Assembly: GCA_029237825.1 (NCBI GenBank)
Contig: JAQZBQ010000003.1
Coordinates: 62,001 to 126,000 of the forward strand
Source: Bacteroidota bacterium
GTDB lineage: Bacteria > Bacteroidota > Bacteroidia > B-17B0 > Aurantibacillaceae
Direction: 5' to 3'
DNA: 64,000 nucleotides
The notes under the pieces are model-generated. The model had not been told where the DNA came from and did not search any database. It saw nothing but the letters and a program-made list of their open reading frames with translations. Below, in pieces: positions 8,608 through 17,586 of this stretch (positions are counted from its first letter, which is position 1; each line of letters starts with the position of its first letter). The translations under genes were made by a program, and so were the position numbers.

Positions 8608-11600
8608 ATGCTTACTACAATCATTGAGTTCTCCATAAAGAACAAACTCATCATAGGTTTATGCGTTTTTTTCCTTATCGGATTTGGCGCTTATGAACTG
8701 AACAGGCTTCCCATTGACGCTGTGCCCGACATTACAGATAATCAGGTACAGGTAATAACAGTTACACCATCACTTGGTGCTCCGGATGTTGAACGTTTGA
8801 TTACTTTTCCGATTGAACAGGCTAACAGCAATATTCCCGGACTTAAAGAAATAAGGAGTTTTTCGAGGTTTGGTTTATCATTAATAACACTTGTATTTGA
8901 AGATGAAATTGATATTTATTGGGCCCGGCAGCAAGTAACAGAAGGGCTAAAAATTGCTGAACACCAAATACCCGACGCCATAGGAGCCCCCGAGCTAGCA
9001 CCAGTTACCACAGGGCTAGGGGAAATTTACCAGTATGTTGTAAGGGCAAAGCCTGGATACGAAAATCGCTTTAATGAATTGGAATTGCGCACAATTCAGG
9101 ACTGGGTTGTGCGCCGCCAACTCCTCAATGTGAAAGGAGTAGCAGATGTTAGTAGCTTCGGGGGAAGACTAAAACAATATGAAATTGCGGTAGACGTTAA
9201 TAAATTAAAATCATTCAATATTACGATCAATGATGTTTTTTCCGCAATTGAAAAAAACAATGAGAACACAGGCGGATCTTATATTGAGAAAAAATCAACT
9301 GTACTATACATCCGTTCCGAAGGCTTGATTGGCAGCATAGATGACATTAAAAACATTGTTGTGAAGAATACCGTTGACGGAACGCCACTTTTGATAAACG
9401 ATGTAGCTGAAATAAATATTGGGCATGCCCCCCGCTTTGGTGCGATGACGTATAATAGCGAAGGTGAAGTGACAGGTGCAGTGGTAATGATGCTCAAAGG
9501 AGACAATAGTAACAGGGTTATTGAAAATGTAAAAGAAAGAATTTCTCAAATTGAAAAAACACTGCCCGAAGGGGTAGTGATTGAACCATTTTTAGACAGG
9601 ACGAAAATGGTAAATAACGCTATATCTACTGTGACTAAAAACCTATTAGAAGGCGCTTTAATTGTCATCTTCGTTTTGGTTTTATTCCTTGGTAATATCA
9701 GAGCCGGTCTCCTGGTTGCATCCGTGATACCGCTGGCAATGCTGTTCGCAATCATCATGATGAATGCGTTTGGCGTAAGCGGCAACCTCATGAGTCTCGG
9801 AGCACTCGACTTTGGGCTCATAGTTGATGGCGCGGTTATAATTGTGGAAGCTGTAATGCATGGAATTCATAATAATAAAACCAATTCCATCTTAACTTTT
9901 CGACAGCAAGAAATGGATAAAACTGTAAGTTCAACAGCAAGCAAAATGATGAACAGTGCTGTTTTTGGCCAGGTAATCATCTTGGTGGTATATGTACCGA
10001 TTTTTGCACTTGAAGGAATTGAAGGAAAAATGTTTAAGCCGATGGCACAAACCGTAGCTTTTGCCCTACTCGGTGCATTTATCCTTTCACTTACTTACAT
10101 TCCCATGATGAGCGCATTATTATTAAATAAAACAATCAATCATCAGAAAAACTTTTCAGATAAAATGATGGATCAATTTATTCATATTCATCAAACCTTC
10201 TTAGCCAAAGTACTTAACTTTCCTAAAGCGGTAATGCTTACTGCGGGAATACTCATGCTTTTATCAGTATTTATATTTTCAAGAATGGGGGGAGAATTTA
10301 TTCCAGAAATACCCGAAGGCGACTTCGCGGTGGAAACCCGTGTTCTCACAGGAAGCAACCTTCATACCACTGTTGAATCGTGTTTAAAAGCCTCCCATAT
10401 ATTGAAGTCAAAATTTCCTGAGGTAATTAAAGTTGTGGGAAAAATAGGCAGTGGTGAAATTCCGACAGACCCAATGCCAATGGAGGCGGCTGATTTAATG
10501 ATTATCCTAAAAGACAAGGATGAATGGACTTCAGCCAGTACATGGGATGAATTAGCCGAAAAAATGCATGCAGCCCTACAGGAACTACCCGGGGTAACAT
10601 TCGGTTTCCAATATCCTGTAGCAATGCGATTTAATGAATTAATGACGGGATCAAAACAAGATGTTGTTTGCAAAATATTTGGTGAGAATTTAGATACGCT
10701 TTCCCGCTATTCAAAAATTTTAGGTGAAATCGCAGGTTCTATATCGGGCGCAGAATCCATTTATGTTGAGCCAATGGACGGAATACCACAAGTAGAAATA
10801 AAGTACAACCGCAGCGCAGTTGCCCAGTTTGGGTTAAATATTTCTGATATCAATCGGGTGGTAAATACTGCTTTTGCCGGGCAGTCGACGGGACAGGTGT
10901 TTGAAGATGAGAGACGTTTTGATCTGGTTGTAAGACTTAAAGACGAAAAACGGAAAAACCTTGACGACATTCAAAATTTACTTATACCAACGTTGAATGG
11001 GTCTCAGATTCCACTGTACCAGGTGGCTGAAGTATCCATTAAAGAAAGTATAAATCAGATACAACGCGAAAACGCAATGCGTAGGATAATCGTTGGTTTT
11101 AATATACATAATAGTGATGTCCAAACTGTAGTCAATAATCTTCAAAAACGGGTTGAACAGAAAATGAAACTGCCATCAGGTTACTATATCACCTATGGTG
11201 GATCATTTGAAAATCTGGTGGCAGCGAAGAAACGCCTGGGAATTGCGGTACCGGTTTCACTACTGTTCATTTTCCTACTACTCTATTTTGCCTTTAAATC
11301 TATCAGGCAAAGTTTATTGATATACACCGCTATTCCGTTATCGGCAATAGGCGGAATCTTTTTCCTTTTTGCCCGTGGATTACCATTTAGCATTAGCGCA
11401 GGAGTAGGCTTTATTGCTCTGTTTGGGGTAGCTGTGTTAAACGGAATTGTTTTACTGGCAGAGTTTAACCGATTAAAGAAAGACGGAGTAATGGACCCAC
11501 AAAAACGCGTTCTTCAAGGCACCAAAAGCAGGCTAAGACCTGTACTAATGACAGCTCTTGTAGCTTCATTAGGATTTTTGCCCATGGCTTTAAGTCATGG

Positions 11601-12959
11601 AGCAGGTGCTGAAGTTCAAAGGCCGTTAGCAACCGTTGTAATTGGGGGGCTATTAGTTGCTACATTTCTTACCCTATTCGTGTTACCTGTACTGTATATT
11701 CAATTCGAAAAAATTAAGCCCATGAAAATTAAGACTACGTCTATACTTTTGTCATTCGCTCTAACGATCGGAGTTATCGGTAACCCAACGGCAACTGCGC
11801 AACACAGAATTACTTTGCAGCAAGCAATTGATACTGCTTTAGAAAATAATTTTTCGGTAAAGAACGAAAGGCTTAAAGCGGAGTACCAGAAAAAATTAAT
11901 CGCATCCTCGATCAGTATTCCACAAACTAATGTTGTGGGAGAGTACGGTCAGTTGAATTCCATTTATACAGATACCAAATTTACCATCAGTCAATCAATT
12001 AATTTTCCAACGGTTTATACTAAACAGAAAGCGTTACAGAATCATGAGTGGAAAGGATCAGTTTTGCAAATTGCTTTGAAGGAGTCTGAACTAAAAAGAG
12101 ATGTAACAATGGCCTATGCTTTTTTAGTGTACCTGCAGCAAAAAGAAAAATTACTGAATAAAAACGATAGCATTTATACAACATTCCTGGAGAAAGCAAA
12201 ACTACGATTTTCAAAAGGCGAAAGTAATATTCTCGAAAAAGCCAGTGCCGAAACGCAGCGTGGCCAAATTGCCATGCAATTGAACCAGCTCAAAAATGAC
12301 CTGGAAATTATGCAGCTGCAATTCAGATTATTATTAAATACACCTTCCATCGTACTTCCTTCCACTGATCAACTGAGATTGGATTTAAAAGATATTGCTG
12401 AGAGCACCGGAGCAATAAATCACCCATCATTATTAATTTTAGAGCAGCAAAAGAAACTGGCATCTGTAAATACCCAGCTCGAAAAATCAAAGCTCTTGCC
12501 AGACCTAACATTTGGTTATACCAATATGAGTATACAAGGTACGGGGCCGACAATGTATATTACCCAAGAAGTACAAGGTTCAATGCATTTCAGCTTGGAT
12601 TGGGAGTTCCTCTATTCTTTGGCTCTCAAAAAGCGAAAATTAAATCTTCTAAAACACTTCAGTTGTATCATGAAAAGAGTTACGAAATGGCCTTGCAAAA
12701 TTATAATGCCGAGATAGAAGCGGCGAAAAAACAGTACCAAACTGACCTGGATAATGTGAAGTATTTTGAAGAACAGGCATTGGAAAATGCTGAAATAATT
12801 AGTAAAACAGCAAATCAACAATTCTTAAATGGTGAAATAAATTACCTGGAGTGGACAATGCTCATCAATAATGCAGTAAACATTGAAAACGATTACCTCA
12901 ATGCATTAAAAAATCTGAATTTTGCCAGTGCTAACCTGACTTTCTTATTATCAAAATAA
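8608..12959 (+). CDS. czcA: CzcA heavy-metal RND transporter fused to CzcC outer-membrane channel, frameshifted near 12585
   Basis: The first frame (8608-12717) codes 1369 residues. Residues ~1-1035 are a CusA/CzcA-type RND pump with the conserved SLGALDFGLIVDGAVIIVE helix; it exports metal ions using proton motive force. From residue ~1039 a signal-peptide-like segment (MKIKTTSILLSFALTIGVIG) leads into a TolC/CzcC-like part (ITLQQAIDTALENN). The first frame then ends in an unrelated tail, while the frame one base back carries the true ending from about 12585 (FQLGLGVPLFFGSQ) to TAA 12959. Restoring one missing base gives about 1450 residues, the usual length of this fusion in Bacteroidota. 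The pump domain is intact; the channel is broken unless the indel is a sequencing error. Confidence 0.88.
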
Positions 12960-12965
12960 ATTACC

Positions 12966-14099
12966 ATGAAAAACTATCTTTCAATTGTACTCATTCTAAT
13001 CCTTATTACCGCGTGTAACGGAAAACCAACGGAAAAGGAAACGGAAACCAAAATAAATGATGTTAAACTCATAGAACTTACTGCATCCCAGTTAAAAAAC
13101 GCAGGAATAAAAACTGGCAGATTAGATCAAAAGGCCATTAACTTAAAACTAAAGGTAAACGGGGTGATCGATGTTCCACCTCAAAATATGATATCAGTAA
13201 GCGCCCCGTTAGGCGGGTACCTTAAATCAACGAAATTATTGGAGGGCATGCACATTTCAAAAGATGAAGTCATTGCGACGATGGAAGATCATCAATATAT
13301 TGAGCTTCAACAGGAGTACCTTACTTCAAAAGCAAGGTTAAGCCAGGCAGAAAAAGAATTTCAACGCCAAAAAGAATTAAACCAAAGTAAAGCTAGTAGT
13401 GATAAAATTTTTGAAAACGCGGAAGCAGAATACATGTCTCAAAAAGTGTTAGTTAAATCGTTTTATGAAAAGTTAAAACTCATTGGCATCCAGCCGGAAA
13501 ATTTAACAGAAAATTCTATCTCGCGTACGGTGCCAATCCATTCCCCCATTAACGGATATGTGTCGTCTGTGAAAATGAATATCGGAAAATATACCGCCCC
13601 CACAGATGTTCTGTTCGAACTTGTCAATCCCGAAGACATTCATTTGTCACTTACAGTATTCGAGAAAGATTTAAATAAGCTTTATTTAGGACAAAAAATT
13701 ATTGCTTACAGTAACCAACCCGATGCTAAAAGATACAACTGTGAGATCATACTAATAGGACAAAACATTTCTAACGATAGAGCTGCAACAGTACACTGCC
13801 ACTTTTTACAATATGATAAAACATTAATTCCCGGCATGTATATGAATGCTGAAATTGAAATCCCATCTGATAAAGCCTTTGCTATACCCAATGATGGTTT
13901 GGTGCAGTACGAAGGAAAGTACTACGTGTTTGTACAATTGAGTGATGCAAAGTTTGTAATGGAGGAAGTCCTGCCGCTAAATTCTGCATCTGATTTTACA
14001 CAGATACAATTTGTTCATCAAAAAAATCCAGGAGATAAAATGTGTGTTACAAAAGGGGCTTATACACTGCTCATGACCATGATGAATTCCCCTGAATAA
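12966..14099 (+). CDS. czcB: CzcB-type periplasmic adaptor (membrane fusion protein)
   Basis: A 377-residue HlyD/CusB-like adaptor that connects the RND pump to the outer-membrane channel. It begins with a lipoprotein signal (MKNYLSIVLILILITAC, lipobox ITAC). The order is typical: split biotinyl-lipoyl motif (ISVSAPLGGYLKSTKLLEGM near 75-95 and VPIHSPINGYVSSVKMNIGK near 190-210) flanking a coiled-coil hairpin (about 105-165), then beta-barrel and membrane-proximal domains. It starts six bases after the true stop of the CzcA-CzcC fusion, so the two are one operon. No CopZ/HMA domain is present; Co/Zn/Cd or Cu is possible. Confidence 0.9.
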   Translation: MKNYLSIVLILILITACNGKPTEKETETKINDVKLIELTASQLKNAGIKTGRLDQKAINLKLKVNGVIDVPPQNMISVSAPLGGYLKSTKLLEGMHISKDEVIATMEDHQYIELQQEYLTSKARLSQAEKEFQRQKELNQSKASSDKIFENAEAEYMSQKVLVKSFYEKLKLIGIQPENLTENSISRTVPIHSPINGYVSSVKMNIGKYTAPTDVLFELVNPEDIHLSLTVFEKDLNKLYLGQKIIAYSNQPDAKRYNCEIILIGQNISNDRAATVHCHFLQYDKTLIPGMYMNAEIEIPSDKAFAIPNDGLVQYEGKYYVFVQLSDAKFVMEEVLPLNSASDFTQIQFVHQKNPGDKMCVTKGAYTLLMTMMNSPE

Positions 14100-14115
14100 A
14101 ATAAATTAGATCGTT

Positions 14116-15678
14116 TTACGGACAATTTTCAGGAAAATATACATTGAACCGGGCACCTGATCCGGGCTGGCTCTCTGCAGTGATAAAACCTTGGTGGTTT
14201 TCGACTATTTTTTTACACAGTGCCAATCCTATTCCTGTTCCGGGATATTCCTGTTTTCCGTGTAATCGTTGAAATAGCGAAAATATAACTTTATCGTATT
14301 GCTGTTCAAAACCTATTCCATTGTCTTCGAACATAATCTGAAAATAAGATTTATACAAAAGGGTTTCTGGTGCATTCAAAATTTTACCTATTTCAATAAC
14401 TGCTGATCTGATTTTAATAACGGGTTGAACCCTTGAAAACTTAAGGGAATTACTAATCAGGTTAGAGACCAGTTGCGCTATTTGCATCCTATTTCCGCTG
14501 ATTAAAGGTAAATGATCGGAAATAAAAACGGCTTTTTTCTCGCTGATAAGAAGCTCAAGATCCTGCTTTACTTCAGCTAAAACTTCGTTCAAATCAATCG
14601 GCCCCTTTTCTGAATTCAAACTTTCATTATGAAGCTTGCAATCCTTGGTGAGCCGGCTATAATTTAACAGGGATTTAATCAGGTCTGACATTCGTTGCGC
14701 GGACGCGTCCAGTTTTCCAAAATACCTTTTTACGAAATCCTCGTCAGCATAATTCTCCTGAATTAATTCAACGAACGTTCTGATCTTTCTTAGTGGTTCC
14801 TGCAAGTCGTGGGACGCGATATAGGCAAATTGTTCAAGTTCCGAATTTTGAATTTTGAGTTCAGCATTGTACGCATTTATTTTATCTTCCGTTAACTTTT
14901 TCTGAGTGAGGTCTCTGGTTACTTTTGTAAATCCAATAATATTTCCATCTTTACCGTGAAGCGCGGTAATTACAATTGTACCCCAAAAGCGGGATCCGTC
15001 TTTTCTAACTCTCCATCCTTCCTGTAATGCTTTTCCTTCAATTCTGGCCTGGTTCAATAATTTTTCCGGAAGGCTTCCTGCACGATCCTCCGGGGTATAA
15101 AACAATTCGAATTTCTTTCCGATGACTTCCTTTGACGAGTAGCCTTTTATTTTTTCGGCTCCCATATTCCAATTTTCAATAATTCCATCCGGACTAAGTA
15201 AAATAATGGCATAATCCTGAACTTCAGCAATCATTTGGTGATAACGTTCCTCACTGCGTTTCAATTCATCCTCGGCATATTTTTTTTCGGTAAGGTCCCG
15301 TGTAACTTTGCTGTATCCAATTACACGATTCTTTTCGTCATGTAACGCAGTTATAGTTATACTACCCCAGAACTGAGCACCGTCTTTCCTTTTTCTCCAT
15401 CCTTCGTGCACCGCTTTTCCATTTTTCTCTGCCTCACGTATCAGCTGATTTGGTAAATCAATGGCAAGATCATCGGAGAAGTAGAAAATACTAAAATGCT
15501 TCCCAACAATCTCAGGCTCTGAATATCCTTTTATTCTTTCAGCTCCCCTATTCCAATTTTGAATAATTCCCTGGGTGTCGAGAGAAATAATGGAATAGTC
15601 TTCTATTTCCTCAATCATCTTCTGATAAAGATTGGGTCGCTCGTTAAAATGACTGTGAGAATAAGTGGCAGAGGTCAT
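14116..15678 (-). CDS. Histidine kinase with two PAS domains
   Basis: A 520-residue soluble sensor kinase without membrane segments. Two closely similar PAS/PAC units occupy about 15-140 and 145-270 (GIIQNWNRGAERIKGYSEPEI and GIIENWNMGAEKIKGYSSKEV), then a HisKA domain with phospho-acceptor ASHDLQEPLRK (H290) and a HATPase domain (EDNGIGF, GTGIGLALCKKIVE). The PAS repeats probably arose by internal duplication. The architecture is that of bacteriophytochrome-like light/redox kinases, but the ligand is not deducible. Its ATG overlaps the TAA of the upstream response regulator by one base, indicating translational coupling. Confidence 0.92.
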   Translation of the reverse strand: MTSATYSHSHFNERPNLYQKMIEEIEDYSIISLDTQGIIQNWNRGAERIKGYSEPEIVGKHFSIFYFSDDLAIDLPNQLIREAEKNGKAVHEGWRKRKDGAQFWGSITITALHDEKNRVIGYSKVTRDLTEKKYAEDELKRSEERYHQMIAEVQDYAIILLSPDGIIENWNMGAEKIKGYSSKEVIGKKFELFYTPEDRAGSLPEKLLNQARIEGKALQEGWRVRKDGSRFWGTIVITALHGKDGNIIGFTKVTRDLTQKKLTEDKINAYNAELKIQNSELEQFAYIASHDLQEPLRKIRTFVELIQENYADEDFVKRYFGKLDASAQRMSDLIKSLLNYSRLTKDCKLHNESLNSEKGPIDLNEVLAEVKQDLELLISEKKAVFISDHLPLISGNRMQIAQLVSNLISNSLKFSRVQPVIKIRSAVIEIGKILNAPETLLYKSYFQIMFEDNGIGFEQQYDKVIFSLFQRLHGKQEYPGTGIGLALCKKIVENHQGFITAESQPGSGARFNVYFPENCP

Positions 15679-16109
15679 TACAAACGGTTATATAGTTTTT
15701 TTGAGGGATCTATTTTTGAAACAATATCAAAGATGACAGAAAGCTTATCTTTTAATTCACTAGTTTTGGCTGATTTAATAATAAAGTCGTAGGCGCCAAT
15801 CTTAATACTTTCTTTTACAATATCGCTTTCAGAACTTGTCGAATACATTAAAATTCGTGTATCTGTTAAACGTTTTACCAATTTTAATGACTTCAAACAA
15901 TCAATCCCGTTCATTTTGGGCATATTTACATCAAGAAAAATGAAATCCGGAGTATAATGAGGATTATCTTTCAATAGTTTAAGTGCTTCTACACCGCTAT
16001 TTGAAGTCAAGCAAACAACGTTCGGACAAATTTTACGAACACACATCATAAAAATTTCCTGATCGTCCGGATCATCATCAACTATTAAACAATGTATCAG
16101 CTCATTCAT
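15678..16109 (-). CDS. Single-domain response regulator
   Basis: A 143-residue CheY-like receiver: acidic pocket at residues 11-12 (LIVDDDPDD), phospho-acceptor D60 in IFLDVNMPKMNG and conserved lysine in DFIIKSAK. There is no output domain. The frame stays open upstream to 16205, but ATG 16109 begins exactly at the canonical receiver start and avoids overlap with the previous gene. It overlaps the kinase start by one base and is likely its direct partner. Confidence 0.9.
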   Translation of the reverse strand: MNELIHCLIVDDDPDDQEIFMMCVRKICPNVVCLTSNSGVEALKLLKDNPHYTPDFIFLDVNMPKMNGIDCLKSLKLVKRLTDTRILMYSTSSESDIVKESIKIGAYDFIIKSAKTSELKDKLSVIFDIVSKIDPSKKLYNRL

Positions 16110-16138
16110 TTTTAAGTACGGTATTGTAAATACGTTGT

Positions 16139-16603
16139 TTATCGAAAGCTGCTTTGCATTTTCGAATGAGATTTCGATTGATGAATTATGTGGGCTCCAA
16201 TGCATTCTGTCCAGTATTCAATCAGCAAAGCCAGAATACGTTCAAGGCCTGCAGCACTATCCGTCTTTTTGAAAAAACCCTGAACGGGAAGATCGTAGGC
16301 TTCTTTTATATTGGCTATTGTCGGCGATGAAGATATGAACACAAAAGGAATGGATTTTCTTTTCAGGTCGGGATTTGCTGCTATCTGGTGCCTTAAATCC
16401 ATCCCGTGAATCTGCGGAATGTTGATGTCGCAGATGATCATGCAAGGTGTTTCTTTTTCGCTGATTAAATAATCAAGCGCTTCTTTTCCATCCTCGAAAA
16501 AAATCACGGGATTATTCAGCTTTAAATTCTGAAACGCAATCTGGTATAAAAGCTGTTCTTTTTTATTAGCGTCGATGATTATAAACGGTCCTGTTTTTGA
16601 CAT
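16139..16603 (-). CDS. Single-domain response regulator
   Basis: A 154-residue receiver starting at ATG 16603. D59 in MIICDINIPQIHGMDL is the phospho-acceptor and FFKKTDS supplies the conserved lysine; the first acidic pair is reduced to IIIDANK. Regulators of this shape with a double-PAS kinase are common in Bacteroidota as phosphate sinks or relays. It lies one base after the upstream small frame and 29 bases before the second regulator, in the same operon as the kinase. Confidence 0.88.
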   Translation of the reverse strand: MSKTGPFIIIDANKKEQLLYQIAFQNLKLNNPVIFFEDGKEALDYLISEKETPCMIICDINIPQIHGMDLRHQIAANPDLKRKSIPFVFISSSPTIANIKEAYDLPVQGFFKKTDSAAGLERILALLIEYWTECIGAHIIHQSKSHSKMQSSFR

Positions 16604-16604
16604 G

Positions 16605-16763
16605 TTAATTATTTTTTAAGCCCTGATATACTGTGGAACCACAGTATACGCAGACCTTGTCCATTGTTTTCGGATTAATTTTAAGGTATTGATGGTAACA
16701 TTTGTGATTCTTGCTTAAATCGTATTTAACCTCGTTCCCAATTTCCGGCAAAAGCATTTTCAT
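16605..16763 (-). CDS. Putative small Cys/His protein upstream of the two-component operon
   Basis: A 52-residue frame (ATG 16763) whose TAA is separated by one base from the response regulator ATG at 16603, the tight spacing of an operon. It carries HKCYHQYLK and VCVYCGSTVY, which could bind zinc through Cys/His ligands. A longer start at 16796 is possible. I do not recognise a family; its reality rests on spacing and the CxxC motif. Confidence 0.5.
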   Translation of the reverse strand: MKMLLPEIGNEVKYDLSKNHKCYHQYLKINPKTMDKVCVYCGSTVYQGLKNN

Positions 16764-16892
16764 AAAACTTATTTTTACACAATAATACGTGATCAACCCC
16801 GATCAGTTTTGGTTAATGGTTGAAACCCAGGAAAAAATCGCCAAAAAAAGGATTTATACAATTCAATGCCGTATTCATTCCGGGTAATTTAC

Positions 16893-16935
16893 TACCCTGA
16901 CTAGGGTATTTATAGCTATTGCTACATTTTGTAGC
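16893..16935. promoter_or_regulatory. Two perfect dyads upstream of the 74-aa gene
   Basis: TACCCT-GACT-AGGGTA (16893-16908) and GCTACA-TTT-TGTAGC (16921-16935) are two unrelated perfect inverted repeats, 45-85 bases before the ATG at 16980. Also upstream of the divergent small gene at 16763, they could control either side. The regulators are unknown. Confidence 0.4.
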
Positions 16936-16979
16936 CATGTTGCACCAAAAGTGGCTGTATCTTGGTGGCAGATTAGAAA

Positions 16980-17204
16980 ATGAAATTACTAAACGAACAA
17001 GTATTGTTAGAATTCGGTTTTAGGGAGGCACCCCACCTTGTAAAGGAAAACGACTTGAAAGTAATGACGAAACATTCAGTTATTCTCGTTATCCGGGATG
17101 ATGGAATATATTATAGAAATATGGGATTTCTTTACCCTTTAAAATATATTTCAGATTTGAAAAAACTGTACAAAGAGCTAAGGCGTGAAGAGCTGCAACC
17201 TTAA
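16980..17204 (+). CDS. Hypothetical protein, 74 aa
   Basis: A small soluble protein starting at ATG 16980, with an apparent alpha/beta pattern: VILVIRDDGIYYRNM followed by a basic helix (SDLKKLYKELRREEL). No signal peptide or metal motif. It converges with the 88-residue gene ending at 17216, leaving 11 bases between stops. Two dyads upstream suggest independent regulation. Function unknown. Confidence 0.6.
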   Translation: MKLLNEQVLLEFGFREAPHLVKENDLKVMTKHSVILVIRDDGIYYRNMGFLYPLKYISDLKKLYKELRREELQP

Positions 17205-17215
17205 TAACTCGGGGG

Positions 17216-17482
17216 CTAAAAGGCCTTTAATATGAGGTCTACCAGGTAAACAAGCTTTCTGTATATATCTTTAAAGTTTTCAGGGTTGGATTCTGAACCA
17301 GTTTCAATTGTTAACATGAGTTCATTCAAATGTCCGTGAACTTTCTGATCCTGATAATTAAAAGCCTTAATAACTTTTTGAACGTAATCTTTTAACATAC
17401 CTGGATCATTCTCCGGAATATTTTGCAATTCAATTTTGATCGTTTGTAACATTTGGTAATCTGATACTGGCATCCTGTTCAT
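17216..17482 (-). CDS. Hypothetical helical protein, 88 aa
   Basis: An 88-residue protein starting at ATG 17482, predicted mostly helical with regularly spaced hydrophobics (MLKDYVQKVIKAF and DIYRKLVYLVDLILKAF). No signal peptide or recognised domain. It stands between a convergent small gene and the TonB receptor gene and has no obvious operon partner. Confidence 0.6.
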   Translation of the reverse strand: MNRMPVSDYQMLQTIKIELQNIPENDPGMLKDYVQKVIKAFNYQDQKVHGHLNELMLTIETGSESNPENFKDIYRKLVYLVDLILKAF

Positions 17483-17586
17483 TTTTACCGAATATAATAC
17501 CTAATTATTTGTTTGTTCAATAAAATTTGAAGAATGTAATAACTTCAGTTATACAGGAAACAATGTTATTAAAATCAATCGCTCAT

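Noticed and set aside
12550-12720. Programmed frameshift in czcA
   Set aside because: No slippery heptamer or stimulatory structure is visible at the frame change; a simple one-base deletion explains it.
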